Origin: Pseudomonas chlororaphis
GTDB lineage: Bacteria; Pseudomonadota; Gammaproteobacteria; Pseudomonadales; Pseudomonadaceae
NCBI GenBank assembly: GCA_001023535.1
Contig: CP011020.1
Location: 2,679,734-2,743,733, forward strand
Length of the DNA stretch: 64,000 nucleotides
Reading direction: 5' to 3'
Both the position numbers and the translations under genes were made by a program. The stretch's first letter is position 1, and each line of letters opens with the position of its first letter. Below are positions 45,073 to 55,907 of the stretch, piece by piece. The notes beneath the pieces are model-generated. The model saw only the letters and a list, made by a program, of their open reading frames with translations. It was not told where the DNA came from and ran no database searches.

Positions 45073-45875
45073 GATGCCGCCATCCACAGCAGCACGGCGA
45101 AGATCGGGATCGCGGCGGTGAGGCTGTCGATACGGTCCAGTACGCCACCGTGACCCGGCAGCAGGTTGCTGCTGTCCTTGATCCCGGATTGACGCTTGAA
45201 CATGCTTTCAGTCAGGTCGCCGACCACGGACACGAAAACGATGAGGGCCGCACCAAACAGCCCCATCAGCAGTTGCGCCACGGTCCAGTCGCGGACGAAG
45301 CCGACCACGGCGGTGATCACCAGGCTCAAGGCCAGGCCACCATAGACCCCTTCCCAACTCTTGCCGGGGCTGACTTTTGGCGCGAGCTTGCGCTTGCCAA
45401 AGGCCCGACCGGAAAAATAGGCACCGACGTCGGCGCCCCAGACCAGCACCATCACGGCCATGATCTGCCAGTTGCCCAGTGCGCCCTGCTTGATCCAGAT
45501 CAGGCCTTGCCAGGCCGGCAGGAGGATCAACAGGCCGATCACCAGCTTGGTCGCCGTGTTGGCCCAGTGATGGGTGGTGCGAGGGTAGGTCAACACCAGG
45601 AAGGTGGCTGTCGCCCACCACAACACCGATGCTCCCAACACCCAAGGCGCCAGCCCCGGTACCAGGTACATGATGAACAGCATGGCGGCCACGGCCACGG
45701 CGTAGGCTATGCGTGCCGACTGTGCGGGAAAACCGGCCAGCCGTGCCCATTCCCACGCCCCCAAGGTCACGACCAGCCCGATGAACAGGGCAAAGTTCGC
45801 CCCCTCGAGCAGGAAAAACCCGCACAAGGCGATAGGCAACAGGATCAGGGCAGTGATGATTCGTTGTTTAAGCAT
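45069..45875 (-). CDS. cdsA: Phosphatidate cytidylyltransferase
   Basis: Makes CDP-diacylglycerol, the precursor of all membrane phospholipids. The 268-residue polytopic protein has at least seven membrane helices and the C-terminal signature [18 protein letters not shown](VLDRIDS). Its start touches the uppS stop (1-base overlap), and its stop overlaps the dxr start. Confidence 0.95.
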   Translation of the reverse strand: MLKQRIITALILLPIALCGFFLLEGANFALFIGLVVTLGAWEWARLAGFPAQSARIAYAVAVAAMLFIMYLVPGLAPWVLGASVLWWATATFLVLTYPRTTHHWANTATKLVIGLLILLPAWQGLIWIKQGALGNWQIMAVMVLVWGADVGAYFSGRAFGKRKLAPKVSPGKSWEGVYGGLALSLVITAVVGFVRDWTVAQLLMGLFGAALIVFVSVVGDLTESMFKRQSGIKDSSNLLPGHGGVLDRIDSLTAAIPIFAVLLWMAAS

Positions 45876-46630
45876 TAAACCCGGGCTCCAGCTTCGATCT
45901 GCTCGCTCGTTTTACCGAAGCGACGCTGACGGGAAGCGAAATCGGCCAGTGCGGTGCGCATGGCTTCGTGTTTGAAGTCCGGCCAGAACAGGTCGGAGAA
46001 GTACAGCTCGGCATAAGCCAACTGCCAGAGCAGGAAGTTGCTGATGCGGTGTTCGCCACCGGTACGGATACACAGGTCCGGCAAAGGCAGATCACCGGTC
46101 GCAAGGCAGGTCTGCAGCAGGTCCGGGGTGATGTCCTCCGGGCGCAGGTGGCCGGCCTGGACTTCCCGCGCCAGCCGCTGGGCGGCCTGGGCGATGTCCC
46201 ACTGGCCACCGTAGTTGGCGGCGATCTGCAAGACAAACCGATCAGCCCCCGCCGTCGCGGCCTCGGCTTCGCGCATCGCGGCTTGCAACTCCGGATGGAA
46301 GCGCGAGCGATCGCCAATGATGCGCAGGCTGATCTTGTTCTCGTTGAGGCGCTTGGCCTCGCGGCGCAGGGCCTTGAGGAACAGGTCCATCAAGGCGCTG
46401 ACTTCATCGGCCGGGCGCTGCCAGTTCTCGCTGGAGAACGCGAACAGAGTCAGCACCTCGACCCCGGCCTCGGCACACACCTCGATGACCGCGCGAACCG
46501 CGTCGACCCCGGCCTTATGCCCGGCAACGCCAGGCATGAAGCGTTTCTTGGCCCAACGGTTATTGCCGTCCATGATGATCGCCACGTGGCGCGGCACCGC
46601 GAACGGCAAGGCCTGCTTGGTCTTTTCCAT
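45875..46630 (-). CDS. uppS: Undecaprenyl diphosphate synthase
   Basis: Adds eight isoprene units to farnesyl diphosphate to make the C55 lipid carrier for peptidoglycan and O-antigen. The 251-residue protein has the cis-prenyltransferase motifs HVAIIMDGNNRWAKKR and FAFSSENWQRP, and the C-terminal LCIRTGGEHRISNFL. A 13-base gap separates it from frr. Confidence 0.96.
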   Translation of the reverse strand: MEKTKQALPFAVPRHVAIIMDGNNRWAKKRFMPGVAGHKAGVDAVRAVIEVCAEAGVEVLTLFAFSSENWQRPADEVSALMDLFLKALRREAKRLNENKISLRIIGDRSRFHPELQAAMREAEAATAGADRFVLQIAANYGGQWDIAQAAQRLAREVQAGHLRPEDITPDLLQTCLATGDLPLPDLCIRTGGEHRISNFLLWQLAYAELYFSDLFWPDFKHEAMRTALADFASRQRRFGKTSEQIEAGARV

Positions 46631-46643
46631 GAAAACGGGACCC

Positions 46644-47201
46644 TTATACGGCCATCAGGTCCGCTTCTTTTTGCTTGGTGGCCGCATCGATGTCAGCCTC
46701 GGCCTTATCGGTCAGCTTCTGGATATCGGCCGCTGCGCGACGCTCTTCGTCTTCGCTGATTTCCTTGTCCTTGACCAGCTTCTTCAGCTCGCCCAGGGCA
46801 TCGCGACGGATGTTGCGCACGGCAACCCGAGCATCTTCGGCCGCGCTGCGCGCCTGCTTGGTGAAGCCCTTGCGGGTTTCTTCGGTCAGGGCAGGCATGG
46901 AAATCAGCAGCAACTCGCCCAGGTTGGTCGGGTTGAGGTTCAGGCCGGCGCTCTGGATCGCCTTGTCGACCGCCGCGAGCATGTTGCGCTCGAAGGCCAC
47001 GACTTGCAGGGTCCGCGAATCCTTGACGGTGATGTTGGCAACGCTGCTGATCGGCGTGTCGGCGCCATAGTAAGGCACCATCACGCTGCCCAGGATGCTC
47101 GGGTGCGCCTTGCCGGTACGAATCTGGCCAAACGCGTGGCTCAGAGACTCCAGGGATTTTTGCATACGCGCTTGGGCGTCTTTCTTGATTTCGTTGATCA
47201 T
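46644..47201 (-). CDS. frr: Ribosome recycling factor
   Basis: Splits post-termination ribosomes together with EF-G. The 185-residue, two-domain protein shows the family sequence [19 protein letters not shown] and [25 protein letters not shown]. It overlaps pyrH by 4 bases, in the classic rpsB-tsf-pyrH-frr order. Confidence 0.96.
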   Translation of the reverse strand: MINEIKKDAQARMQKSLESLSHAFGQIRTGKAHPSILGSVMVPYYGADTPISSVANITVKDSRTLQVVAFERNMLAAVDKAIQSAGLNLNPTNLGELLLISMPALTEETRKGFTKQARSAAEDARVAVRNIRRDALGELKKLVKDKEISEDEERRAAADIQKLTDKAEADIDAATKQKEADLMAV

Positions 47202-47941
47202 TGTTGGCCTTCCTCGATCAGAGTCCCTTCCGCGCCGCCGTGTACGATATTCAGCAGGGCGCCGGGCTTGTTCATGTTAAAGACGCGCAGCGGCATCTTG
47301 TGGTCGCGGCACAGACAGATGGCCGTCAGGTCCATGACCCCCAGCTTGCGATCCAGTACTTCATCGTAGGTCAGATGATCGAACTTCTCGGCATGCGGGT
47401 CCTTGAACGGGTCGGCGGTGTAGACACCATCGACCTTGGTTGCCTTGAGCACGACATCGGCATCGATCTCGATCGCTCGCAGGCAGGCAGCCGAATCCGT
47501 GGTGAAGAACGGATTACCGGTACCTGCGGCAAAAATCACCACTTCCTTGGAGTTGAGGTGGCGCATGGCTTTGCGGCGGTCGTAATGATCGGTCACGCCG
47601 ACCATGGAAATGGCCGACATCACGATGGCCGAGATATTGGCACGCTCCAAGGCATCGCGCATAGCCAGGGCGTTCATCACAGTGGCCAGCATGCCCATGT
47701 GGTCGCCCGTGACCCGATCCATGCCGGCCGCGCTCAGCGCCGCACCACGGAACAGGTTGCCGCCGCCGATGACCAGGCCGACCTGGACGCCGATTCCAAC
47801 CAGTTGGCCAACTTCCAGGGCCATGCGATCCAGTACCTTCGGATCGATCCCGAACTCTTCCGAGCCCATCAGGGCCTCGCCGCTAAGCTTGAGTAGAATG
47901 CGTTTATAGCGAGCCTGATAACCACTGCCCTGCTGAGCCAT
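47198..47941 (-). CDS. pyrH: UMP kinase
   Basis: Phosphorylates UMP to UDP; hexameric and GTP-regulated. The 247-residue protein has the amino-acid kinase motifs [18 protein letters not shown] and the C-terminal [18 protein letters not shown]. The start at 47941 ([14 protein letters not shown]) has a good GGAGAG ribosome-binding site; 19 codons upstream are open but not used. Confidence 0.96.
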   Translation of the reverse strand: MAQQGSGYQARYKRILLKLSGEALMGSEEFGIDPKVLDRMALEVGQLVGIGVQVGLVIGGGNLFRGAALSAAGMDRVTGDHMGMLATVMNALAMRDALERANISAIVMSAISMVGVTDHYDRRKAMRHLNSKEVVIFAAGTGNPFFTTDSAACLRAIEIDADVVLKATKVDGVYTADPFKDPHAEKFDHLTYDEVLDRKLGVMDLTAICLCRDHKMPLRVFNMNKPGALLNIVHGGAEGTLIEEGQQ

Positions 47942-48135
47942 TGCGAATCTCTCCTGCGGCGTATTTACGAAAATTTGCAGATTGTTTGCAGCCTGCACTC
48001 ACTCAGTGCGCTGAACGAAAAATGCCTGCGGGACTTTTCGTTCAAAGCCTGGCTTGACGCTGACACAGCGCCATCGGAACACGGCTTTGTAAGCCAGTTC
48101 CGACAGGAAACCAATAAAAATCGGCATCCTCATCC

Positions 48136-48170
48136 AAAAAGAGGCTGCGCGCGTGAGCGGGCAGCCTCTT
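48136..48170 (-). terminator. Rho-independent terminator of tsf
   Basis: On the minus strand GAGGCTGC...GCAGCCTC followed by TTTTT, about 27 bases after the tsf stop. Confidence 0.82.
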
Positions 48171-48196
48171 CTGGGCGACAGTTGTAAAAACCTGTC

Positions 48197-49063
48197 TTAT
48201 TGCTTGCTGGCAGCAGCTACCTGGGCAGCAACTTCTTCAGCGAAGTTGTCGACCGGCTTCTCGATACCTTCGCCAACCTTGAAGTAGGTGAAGGAAACGA
48301 TTTCAGCACCGGCTTTCTTGGCCAGGTCACCGACCTTGACTTCAGGGTTCTTGACGAACGCTTGCTCGACCAGGCTGGCTTCAGCCAGGAACTTGGAGAT
48401 ACGACCGGCCACCATCTTCTCGGCGATGTCGGCAGGCTTGCCCTTGAGCTTCTCTTCGTTCAGCTGCAGGAAAACGCCTTTTTCGCGCTCGATCGCTTCG
48501 GCCGAAACGTCCGAAGGCAGCAGGAACTCAGGGTTGGTCGCTGCAACGTGCATGGCGATGTCTTTCGCCAGCTCGGTGTCGCCGCCCTTGAGGACAACTG
48601 CTACGCCGATCTTGTTGCCGTGCAGGTAAGTGCCGACCACGTCACCTTCAACGCGAACCAGGCGACGGATGTTGACGTTTTCGCCGGTTTTGCCAACCAG
48701 GACCAGACGCGCTTGCTCCTGAGCTTCGATCAGCGGGGCTGCGTCGGTCAGTTTGTCAGCGAAGGCTTTCTCGACGCTGGCAGCAACGAATGCCTTGAAG
48801 TCATCCTGCAGGGCCAGGAAGTCGGTCTGGGAGTTGACTTCCAGCAGAACGGCGGCTTTACCGTCGTCCTTGATAGCGATGGCGCCTTCAGCGGCCACGT
48901 TGCCCGCTTTCTTGGCAGCCTTGATGGCGCCCGAAGCACGCATGTCATCAATGGCTTTCTCGATGTCGCCGCCAGCCTTGGTCAAGGCTTTCTTGCAGTC
49001 CATCATGCCTTCGCCGGTACGCTCGCGCAGTTCTTTGACCAACGCTGCAGTAATCTCTGCCAT
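48197..49063 (-). CDS. tsf: Elongation factor Ts
   Basis: Nucleotide exchange factor for EF-Tu. The 288-residue protein begins MAEITAALVKELRERTGEGMMDCKKAL, the family signature, followed by the core and C-terminal modules (SQTDFLALQDDFKAF). It follows rpsB with a terminator-like stem in the gap, and its own terminator separates it from pyrH. Confidence 0.97.
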   Translation of the reverse strand: MAEITAALVKELRERTGEGMMDCKKALTKAGGDIEKAIDDMRASGAIKAAKKAGNVAAEGAIAIKDDGKAAVLLEVNSQTDFLALQDDFKAFVAASVEKAFADKLTDAAPLIEAQEQARLVLVGKTGENVNIRRLVRVEGDVVGTYLHGNKIGVAVVLKGGDTELAKDIAMHVAATNPEFLLPSDVSAEAIEREKGVFLQLNEEKLKGKPADIAEKMVAGRISKFLAEASLVEQAFVKNPEVKVGDLAKKAGAEIVSFTYFKVGEGIEKPVDNFAEEVAAQVAAASKQ

Positions 49064-49204
49064 TTCAAAATCCTCTTGGATAGGTTTTCAACCATTCCAC
49101 CCGATCGAACGGGCGATCAATTCTTCCTGGAAAACCATCGTTTATAGACCGCGGCAAGTTACAAACAGGTAGCTGCGCTGGCGACAAATGGTTTTCGAGG
49201 TGGC

Positions 49205-49229
49205 AAAAAGGGGGCCAAGCCCCCTTTTT
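49205..49229 (-). terminator. Terminator/attenuator between rpsB and tsf
   Basis: AAAAAGGGGGC-CAA-GCCCCCTTTTT: a 6-bp GC stem with A and T runs, in the rpsB-tsf gap. Probably partial, allowing lower tsf readthrough. Confidence 0.75.
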
Positions 49230-49257
49230 GCTTACTGAGTCAACGCCAGGGCGTCAA

Positions 49258-49995
49258 TTACTCAGCGGCTGCTGCCGGAGCTTCTTCAGCGAAGACTTCG
49301 GTGCCGCCATTCACGTTGTTGCGACCACGGATAACAGCGTCAGCCATCGAACCCATGTACAGCTGGATGGCGCGGATGGCGTCATCGTTGCCTGGGATGA
49401 TGTAGTCAACGCCTTCCGGGCTGCTGTTGGTATCGACAACGCCGATGACCGGGATGCCCAGCTTGTTGGCTTCGGTGATCGCGATGCGCTCGTGGTCAAC
49501 GTCGATCACGAACAGTGCGTCAGGCAGACCGCCCATGTCCTTGATACCGCCCAGGGAGCGGTCCAGCTTCTCAAGATCGCGGGAGCGCATCAGCGCTTCT
49601 TTCTTGGTCAGCTTGGCGAAAGTGCCGTCTTCGGACTGGACTTCAAGATCACGCAGACGCTTGATGGAAGCGCGGATGGTCTTGAAGTTGGTCAGCATGC
49701 CGCCCAACCAGCGGTGATCGACGTACGGCGAACCGCAACGTGCTGCTTCTTCAGCAACGATCTTGCCAGCGGAACGCTTGGTGCCGACGAACAGAATCTT
49801 GTTTTTGCCCTGGGCCAGGCGCTCTACGAAGGTCAGTGCCTCGTTGAACATTGGCAGGGTTTTTTCAAGGTTGATGATGTGGATCTTGTTGCGCGCGCCG
49901 AAAATGTACTTGCCCATTTTCGGGTTCCAGTAACGGGTCTGGTGACCGAAGTGCACACCGGCCTTCAGCATATCGCGCATGTTGACTTGGGACAT
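49258..49995 (-). CDS. rpsB: 30S ribosomal protein S2
   Basis: The 245-residue protein has [27 protein letters not shown] and the [16 protein letters not shown] signature; its C-terminal tail is alanine-rich. The frame is open 28 codons upstream, but ATG 49995 is the family start. A strong -10 sequence and a long, structured leader upstream suggest S2 autoregulation as known in other gammaproteobacteria. Confidence 0.97.
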   Translation of the reverse strand: MSQVNMRDMLKAGVHFGHQTRYWNPKMGKYIFGARNKIHIINLEKTLPMFNEALTFVERLAQGKNKILFVGTKRSAGKIVAEEAARCGSPYVDHRWLGGMLTNFKTIRASIKRLRDLEVQSEDGTFAKLTKKEALMRSRDLEKLDRSLGGIKDMGGLPDALFVIDVDHERIAITEANKLGIPVIGVVDTNSSPEGVDYIIPGNDDAIRAIQLYMGSMADAVIRGRNNVNGGTEVFAEEAPAAAAE

Positions 49996-50354
49996 GATAG
50001 TTCCTTGATAAGTCGGGTTTGGCCTCCACGTATCCCAATGACCAACCAGCGGCTCATGAGCCAAAGGCACCCAGGTCATCGTGTCGACACGTGTGTGGAT
50101 TTAAGCTTACGGGGTCATCCCCGGAAAGCGGCGCATTTTATACCACAGCAAGGGCGAAAACGGAACACGGATTCTGCAGGTAGGCAAAACACCTCAAGCC
50201 ACGGTTTATTTATGGCGCCTGACCGATCTGGTATTGCTGACAGGCGCGGATTGCCAGGATGGTCTGTTAGAATCGCCTCTTTAAGGGCTGCCCGGATCAA
50301 TATCCGCCGCTCATTTCGTTTTGAACAGCGCCGTCGGGCGCAAAGAGAGCCTGT
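49996..50354. promoter_or_regulatory. Divergent rpsB/map control region
   Basis: About 360 bases. On the minus strand a consensus -10 TATAAAAT lies at 50135-50142, with only a weak -35. The approximately 130-base rpsB leader that would follow contains a CGGGGATGACCCCG hairpin (about 50110-50124) and a GGCTCATGAGCC palindrome (about 50053-50064). On the + strand a TTAGAAT (about 50267-50273) may be the map -10. Confidence 0.45.
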
Positions 50355-51137
50355 ATGACCGTGACCATCAAGACGCCTGAGGACATCGCGAAAATGCGTG
50401 TCGCCGGCAAACTCGCCGCCGACGTGCTGGAAATGATCGCCGACTACGTCAAGCCGGGCGTGACCACCGAAGAGCTGGACCGCATCTGCCACGACTTCAT
50501 CGTCAACGAGCAGAAGGCCATCCCGGCGCCGCTCAACTATAAAGGCTTCCCGAAGTCGATCTGCACCTCGATCAACCACGTGGTCTGCCATGGCATCCCC
50601 AACGAAAAGCCGTTGAAGGACGGCGACACCCTGAACATCGACGTCACCGTCATCAAGGACGGCTACCATGGCGACACCAGCCGCATGTTCCATGTCGGCA
50701 ACGTGCCGGAGTGGGCCCAGCGCCTGTCGAAGGTCACCCAGGAATGCATGTACATGGCCATCGAACTGGTGAAGCCGGGCTGCCGCCTCGGGGACATCGG
50801 CGAAGTGATCCAGAAGCACGCGCAGAAGAACGGTTTTTCGGTGGTGCGCGAGTTCTGCGGCCACGGCATCGGCAAGGTGTTCCACGAAGAGCCGCAGATC
50901 TTGCACTACGGCCGCGCCGGTACCGGCATGGAGCTGCAGGCCGGAATGACCTTCACCATCGAGCCGATGATCAACCAGGGCCGCGCCGACACCAAGGTGC
51001 TGGGTGACGGCTGGACCGCCATCACCAAGGACCGCAAGCTGTCGGCCCAGTGGGAGCACACCTTGCTGGTGACCGAGACCGGTTACGAGATCTTCACCCT
51101 GCGCAGCGATGACACCATCGCCCGCGTTTCCGCCTGA
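50355..51137 (+). CDS. map: Methionine aminopeptidase, type I
   Basis: Removes the initiator methionine from nascent proteins. The 260-residue protein has the metal-site segments NIDVTVIKDGYHGDTSRMF, GHGIGKVFHEEP, MTFTIEPM and WEHTLLVTE, carrying the D, D, H, E and E ligands. A GAGAG precedes the ATG. Divergent from rpsB and 47 bases before glnD, as in other Pseudomonas. Confidence 0.96.
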   Translation: MTVTIKTPEDIAKMRVAGKLAADVLEMIADYVKPGVTTEELDRICHDFIVNEQKAIPAPLNYKGFPKSICTSINHVVCHGIPNEKPLKDGDTLNIDVTVIKDGYHGDTSRMFHVGNVPEWAQRLSKVTQECMYMAIELVKPGCRLGDIGEVIQKHAQKNGFSVVREFCGHGIGKVFHEEPQILHYGRAGTGMELQAGMTFTIEPMINQGRADTKVLGDGWTAITKDRKLSAQWEHTLLVTETGYEIFTLRSDDTIARVSA

Positions 51138-51184
51138 TCCGCAACTCGTCTATCGCTCCATAGATATAGAAAGGAAAGCCATTA

Positions 51185-53887
51185 ATGCCGCAGGTGGATC
51201 CCGAACTCTTCGACCGCGGCCAGTTCCAGGCAGAACTGGCCCTGAAGGCAAGCCCCATCTCGGCATTCAAGAAGGCGATCCGCCAGGCCCACGAGGTGCT
51301 GGACCAGCGCTTTCGCAATGGCCGGGATATCCGCCGGCTGATCGAGGACCGCGCCTGGTTCGTCGACAACATCCTGCAAAAGGCCTGGGAGCAGTTCGAC
51401 TGGAGCCAGGACGCCGACATCGCCCTGGTGGCCGTCGGCGGCTACGGACGCGGCGAGTTGCACCCCTACTCCGACATCGATTTGCTGATCCTGCTGGACA
51501 ACGCCGACCATGAGGTCTTTCGCGATTCCATCGAGCGTTTCCTGACACTGCTGTGGGACATCGGCCTGGAAGTCGGCCAGAGCGTGCGCTCGGTGCAGGA
51601 GTGCGCCGACGAAGCCCGCGCCGACCTGACCGTCATCACCAACCTGATGGAAAGCCGCACCATTGCCGGCCCCGAGCACCTGCGCCAACGCATGCTCGAC
51701 GTCACCAGCACCGCGCACATGTGGCCGAGCAAGGATTTCTTCCTCGCCAAGCACGCCGAGCAGAAAGCCCGTCACCACAAGTACAACGACACCGAGTACA
51801 ACCTGGAGCCCAACGTCAAGGGCTCGCCCGGTGGGCTGCGGGACATCCAGACGATCCTCTGGGTCGCCCGCCGCCAGTACGGCACGCTGAACCTGCGTGC
51901 ACTGGCCGGCGAAGGTTTCCTGGTGGAAAGCGAAAACGCCTTGCTGGCCTCCTCCCAGGAATTCCTGTGGAAGGTTCGCTATGCCCTGCACATGCTCGCC
52001 GGACGCGCCGAAGACCGCCTGTTGTTCGATCACCAGCGCTCCATCGCCGGGCTGCTGGGTTTCGAAGGGCAGGACGCCAAGCAATCCATCGAAAACTTCA
52101 TGCAACAGTACTACCGGGTGGTGATGAGCATCGCCCAGCTCAGCGAACTGATCATCCAGCACTTCGAGGAAGTCATCCTGGCCCCCGAGGACGAGGAAGC
52201 GCCGCTGCCGATCAACTCGCGCTTCCAACTGCACGACGGCTACATCGAGGCCCGCCACCCCAATGTGTTCCGCCGCACGCCGTTCGCCATGCTGGAAATC
52301 TTCGTGCTCATGGCCCAGCAGCCGGAAATCAAGGGCGTGCGCGCCGACACCATTCGCCTGCTGCGGGAAAACCGGCACCTGATCGATGACGATTTCCGTC
52401 ATGACATCCGCAACACCAGCCTGTTCATCGAGCTGTTCAAATGCAAGATCGGCGTGCACCGCAACCTGCGGCGGATGAATCGCTACGGGATCCTCGGGCG
52501 CTACCTGCCGGAGTTCGGCTTCATCGTCGGGCAGATGCAGCATGACCTGTTCCACATCTATACGGTCGATGCCCACACACTGAACCTGATCAAGCACCTG
52601 CGTAAGCTGCAGTACACCCAGGTGTCCGAGAAATTCCCGCTGGCCAGCAAGCTCATGGGCAAGCTGCCCAAGCCCGAGCTGATCTACATGGCCGGGCTGT
52701 ACCACGACATCGGCAAGGGGCGCCAGGGCGATCACTCCGAGGTCGGCGCGGTGGATGCCGAGGCGTTCTGCCAGCGACACCAACTGCCGGTGTGGGACAG
52801 CCGGTTGATCGTCTGGCTGGTGCAGAACCACCTGGTGATGTCGACCACCGCCCAGCGCAAGGACTTGTCCGACCCGCAGGTGATCCACGACTTCGCCCAG
52901 ATCGTCGGCGATGAAACCCGCCTGGATTACCTCTACGTGCTGACCGTGGCCGACATCAACGCCACCAACCCAAGCCTGTGGAACTCCTGGCGCGCCAGCC
53001 TGTTGCGCCAGCTGTACACCGAGACCAAGCGGGCCTTGCGCCGCGGCCTGGAAAACCCCGTGGACCGCGAAGAGCAGATCCGTCGCACACAAAGCGCCGC
53101 CCTGGACATCCTGGTGCGCGGCGGCACCGATCCGGACGACGTCGAACAGCTCTGGGCGCAACTGGGCGATGACTATTTCCTGCGCCACACCGCCGGCGAC
53201 GTGGCCTGGCACAGCGATGCGATCCTGCAACAACCGGCCGATGGCGGGCCCCTGGTGCTGATCAAAGAAACCACTCAGCGCGAGTTCGAGGGCGGCACGC
53301 AGATTTTCATCTACGCGCCGGACCAGCACGACTTCTTCGCCGTGACCGTGGCCGCGATGGACCAGCTCAACCTGAACATCCACGACGCCCGGGTCATCAC
53401 CTCCAGCAGCCAGTTCACCCTCGACACCTACATCGTGCTCGACACCGACGGCGACTCGATTGGCGACAACCCGGCGCGGATCAAGCAGATCCGCGAAGGC
53501 CTGACCGAAGCGCTGCGTAACCCGGCGGACTACCCGACCATCATCCAGCGCCGGGTGCCGCGCCAGCTCAAGCATTTCGCGTTTGCCCCGCAGGTGACGA
53601 TCCACAACGACGCCCTGCGCCAGGTCACCGTGCTGGAACTCAGCGCCCCGGATCGTCCGGGCCTGCTGGCACGGGTCGGGCACATCTTCCTGGAGTTCGA
53701 CCTGTCGCTGCAGAACGCCAAGATCGCCACCCTCGGCGAACGCGTGGAAGACGTGTTCTTCATCACCGACGCCCACAACCAGCCATTATCCGACCCGCAG
53801 TTGTGCAGCCGCTTGCAGGAAGAGATGGTCCGGCACTTGAGCGTCAACCAGGAACCGGACATCAACCTGACGCGTATCAGTATCTGA
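51185..53887 (+). CDS. glnD: [Protein-PII] uridylyltransferase/uridylyl-removing enzyme
   Basis: Bifunctional nitrogen sensor that adds UMP to, and removes it from, PII in response to glutamine. The 900-residue protein has the nucleotidyltransferase active site [16 protein letters not shown] (85-100), a central HD domain with [13 protein letters not shown] around residue 506, and two C-terminal ACT domains ([21 protein letters not shown] and [16 protein letters not shown]). A GAAAGG lies 9 bases before the ATG. Confidence 0.96.
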   Translation: MPQVDPELFDRGQFQAELALKASPISAFKKAIRQAHEVLDQRFRNGRDIRRLIEDRAWFVDNILQKAWEQFDWSQDADIALVAVGGYGRGELHPYSDIDLLILLDNADHEVFRDSIERFLTLLWDIGLEVGQSVRSVQECADEARADLTVITNLMESRTIAGPEHLRQRMLDVTSTAHMWPSKDFFLAKHAEQKARHHKYNDTEYNLEPNVKGSPGGLRDIQTILWVARRQYGTLNLRALAGEGFLVESENALLASSQEFLWKVRYALHMLAGRAEDRLLFDHQRSIAGLLGFEGQDAKQSIENFMQQYYRVVMSIAQLSELIIQHFEEVILAPEDEEAPLPINSRFQLHDGYIEARHPNVFRRTPFAMLEIFVLMAQQPEIKGVRADTIRLLRENRHLIDDDFRHDIRNTSLFIELFKCKIGVHRNLRRMNRYGILGRYLPEFGFIVGQMQHDLFHIYTVDAHTLNLIKHLRKLQYTQVSEKFPLASKLMGKLPKPELIYMAGLYHDIGKGRQGDHSEVGAVDAEAFCQRHQLPVWDSRLIVWLVQNHLVMSTTAQRKDLSDPQVIHDFAQIVGDETRLDYLYVLTVADINATNPSLWNSWRASLLRQLYTETKRALRRGLENPVDREEQIRRTQSAALDILVRGGTDPDDVEQLWAQLGDDYFLRHTAGDVAWHSDAILQQPADGGPLVLIKETTQREFEGGTQIFIYAPDQHDFFAVTVAAMDQLNLNIHDARVITSSSQFTLDTYIVLDTDGDSIGDNPARIKQIREGLTEALRNPADYPTIIQRRVPRQLKHFAFAPQVTIHNDALRQVTVLELSAPDRPGLLARVGHIFLEFDLSLQNAKIATLGERVEDVFFITDAHNQPLSDPQLCSRLQEEMVRHLSVNQEPDINLTRISI

Positions 53888-53900
53888 CCCACTCTATATC

Positions 53901-53995
53901 CCCTGTGGGAGCGGGCTTGCTCGCGAAAGCGGTGTGTCAGTCAACTGACCATCACCTGACACACCGCTTTCGCGAGCAAGCCCGCTCCCACAAGG
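53901..53995. repeat. REP inverted pair
   Basis: CCCTGTGGGAGCGGGCTTGCTCGCGAAAGCGG and its inverted partner, with the stem extending to GTGTGTCAG/CTGACACAC, so almost the whole glnD-dapC gap can fold back on itself. Confidence 0.88.
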
Positions 53996-54024
53996 CTAGC
54001 GCCCCACATTGAACGAGGCCCCCG

Positions 54025-55224
54025 ATGAACAATGCCCTGAACCAGTTGCAGCCCTACCCGTTCGAGAAGCTTCGCGCCCTGCTCGGCAGCGTCACGCCCA
54101 ACCCGGACAAGCGGCCGATTGCCCTGTCCATCGGCGAACCCAAGCACCGCTCGCCCAGCTTTGTCGCCGAGGCCCTGGCCAGCAACCTGGACCAGATGGC
54201 GGTTTATCCGACCACGCTCGGCATCCCGGCCTTGCGTGAAGCCATCACCGGCTGGTGCGAGCGACGCTTTGGTGTGCCGAACGGCTGGCTTGACCCGGCG
54301 CGCCACGTGCTGCCGGTCAACGGCACCCGCGAAGCCCTCTTCGCCTTCACCCAGACCGTGGTCAACCGCGGTGACGATGCGCTGGTCGTGAGCCCGAACC
54401 CCTTCTACCAGATCTATGAAGGCGCCGCGTTCCTGGCCGGTGCCAAGCCGCACTACCTGCCGTGCCTGGACGAAAACGGTTTCAACCCGGATTTCGACGC
54501 CGTCTCGGCGGACATCTGGAAACGCTGCCAGATCCTGTTCCTGTGCTCCCCCGGCAACCCGACCGGCGCACTGATCCCGGTGGATGTGCTGAAAAAACTC
54601 ATCGCCCTGGCCGACGAACACGACTTCGTGATCGCCGCCGACGAGTGCTACAGCGAGCTGTATTTCGACGAGCAGACGCCGCCACCGGGCCTGCTCAGCG
54701 CCTGCGTTGAGCTGGGACGCAAGGATTTCAAGCGTTGCGTGGTGTTCCACAGCCTCTCCAAGCGCTCCAACCTGCCTGGCCTGCGCTCCGGTTTCGTGGC
54801 TGGCGACGCGGACATCCTCAAGGGCTTCTTGCTGTACCGCACCTACCACGGCTGCGCGATGCCGGTGCAGACCCAGCTGGCGAGCGTCGCCGCCTGGAAC
54901 GATGAAGTGCACGTACGCGCCAACCGGGCACTGTACCGGGAGAAATTCGACGCCGTGCTGCAGATCCTCAGCCCGGTGCTGGACGTGCAACGCCCCGACG
55001 GCAGTTTCTACTTGTGGCCCAACGTGGCAGGCGATGACGCGGCGTTCTGCCGGGACCTGTTCGAGCAGGAACACGTGACCGTGGTGCCAGGCTCCTACCT
55101 CTCCCGCGACGTGGACGGCGTCAACCCGGGCGCCGGCCGCGTGCGCATGGCCCTGGTCGCCCCATTGGCCGAGTGCGTGGAAGCGGCCGAGCGGATCCGC
55201 GCGTTCATCCAGCGCCGGGGGTGA
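54025..55224 (+). CDS. dapC: Succinyldiaminopimelate transaminase
   Basis: PLP-dependent aminotransferase of lysine and meso-diaminopimelate synthesis. The 399-residue class I/II protein has LSIGEPKH, PNPFYQIYEG, SPGNPTGALIP, the AADECYSELYFDE segment and the PLP lysine in HSLSKRSNLPG near residue 246. It follows glnD, as in P. aeruginosa. It is the last core gene before the accessory island. Confidence 0.92.
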   Translation: MNNALNQLQPYPFEKLRALLGSVTPNPDKRPIALSIGEPKHRSPSFVAEALASNLDQMAVYPTTLGIPALREAITGWCERRFGVPNGWLDPARHVLPVNGTREALFAFTQTVVNRGDDALVVSPNPFYQIYEGAAFLAGAKPHYLPCLDENGFNPDFDAVSADIWKRCQILFLCSPGNPTGALIPVDVLKKLIALADEHDFVIAADECYSELYFDEQTPPPGLLSACVELGRKDFKRCVVFHSLSKRSNLPGLRSGFVAGDADILKGFLLYRTYHGCAMPVQTQLASVAAWNDEVHVRANRALYREKFDAVLQILSPVLDVQRPDGSFYLWPNVAGDDAAFCRDLFEQEHVTVVPGSYLSRDVDGVNPGAGRVRMALVAPLAECVEAAERIRAFIQRRG

Positions 55225-55253
55225 TGGCTGTATCGGACTGAAGTGGACCGCTG

Positions 55254-55386
55254 TTGTGGCGAGGGGATTTATCCCCGCTGGGCTGCGCAGCGGCCCCCAA
55301 AACAGACAACTCGGTGTGCCAGAACGATTGAGGTCACTGCTTTAGGGTTGCTGCGCAGCCCAACGGGGAAATCCCCTCGCCACAGG
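55254..55386. repeat. Long REP inverted pair
   Basis: TTGTGGCGAGGGGATTTATC and its partner, with GGGCTGCGCAGCGGCCC inner palindromes, directly after dapC. Same subtype as 9645-9758 and 35162-35286. Confidence 0.85.
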
Positions 55387-55430
55387 TCCAGTGCTTCACA
55401 GGTATTTTTGTGTTTGCCTTTCGATTTATC

Positions 55431-55520
55431 GTGAGCAAGCTTTGCTCCCATAGTATCCGGTATCGATCACAGGTTGTGTGAGCCACACAAGTCCACTGTG
55501 GGAGCAAAGCTTGCTCGCGG
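55431..55520. repeat. REP inverted pair, AAAGCTTGCTC variant
   Basis: GTGAGCAAGCTTTGCTCCCA and TGTGGGAGCAAAGCTTGCTCGCGG: the stem core carries extra bases (GCAAAGCTTGC) compared with the other copies. It ends the dapC intergenic region at the island boundary. Confidence 0.8.
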
Positions 55521-55540
55521 TGAGGCCGGCACTTACCGCA

Positions 55541-55900
55541 TCAAGTCCGAAGTTCTACCCGATCCAGGCACTTATTCGCCAACAACATCCCCAACTCAAT
55601 CATCTGGGCCACTCCCAACGCTACATGTCGTCGCGAGCCGTCCTGATCGAAGGCAAGGTCATTGAGCATTGCATTGGCCGACGCCAGGGTTTCGCTGAGG
55701 TTGGCCAGCAACACTTCGGTGTCGATACCGTCAGCCACAGTGAATAACTGTACTGAGGGTTTGGGTTCTGGCTCGCTGTCGTCAGGTTTGAGGTATTGAT
55801 CCAGCACACGGTCAGCCACCTCTTGCAGCTTTTCGGGTGCGTAATCGCCGTAGGGGAAAGTAGAGGCCGGCTTTGGAGGATTCGGCGTTTCTTTGATCAT
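55541..55900 (-). CDS. DUF6124 (DUF3077-like) family protein
   Basis: A 119-residue protein starting MIKETPNPPKPASTFPYGDY, the typical opening of a Pseudomonas-specific family I know as DUF3077/DUF6124. Members have a helical core with SETLASANAMLNDLAF and HVALGVAQMIELGMLLANK. The function is unknown; the family is often multicopy in a genome. The ATG at 55900 has AGGAG 8 bases upstream, and that AGGAG lies inside a hairpin (see the leader element). The frame continues 11 codons upstream but without a ribosome-binding site. Confidence 0.75.
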   Translation of the reverse strand: MIKETPNPPKPASTFPYGDYAPEKLQEVADRVLDQYLKPDDSEPEPKPSVQLFTVADGIDTEVLLANLSETLASANAMLNDLAFDQDGSRRHVALGVAQMIELGMLLANKCLDRVELRT

Positions 55901-55907
55901 GTTTATA

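Noticed and set aside
51182..53776. 864-codon frame on the minus strand opposite glnD
   Set aside because: Antisense shadow of glnD; no recognisable domain.
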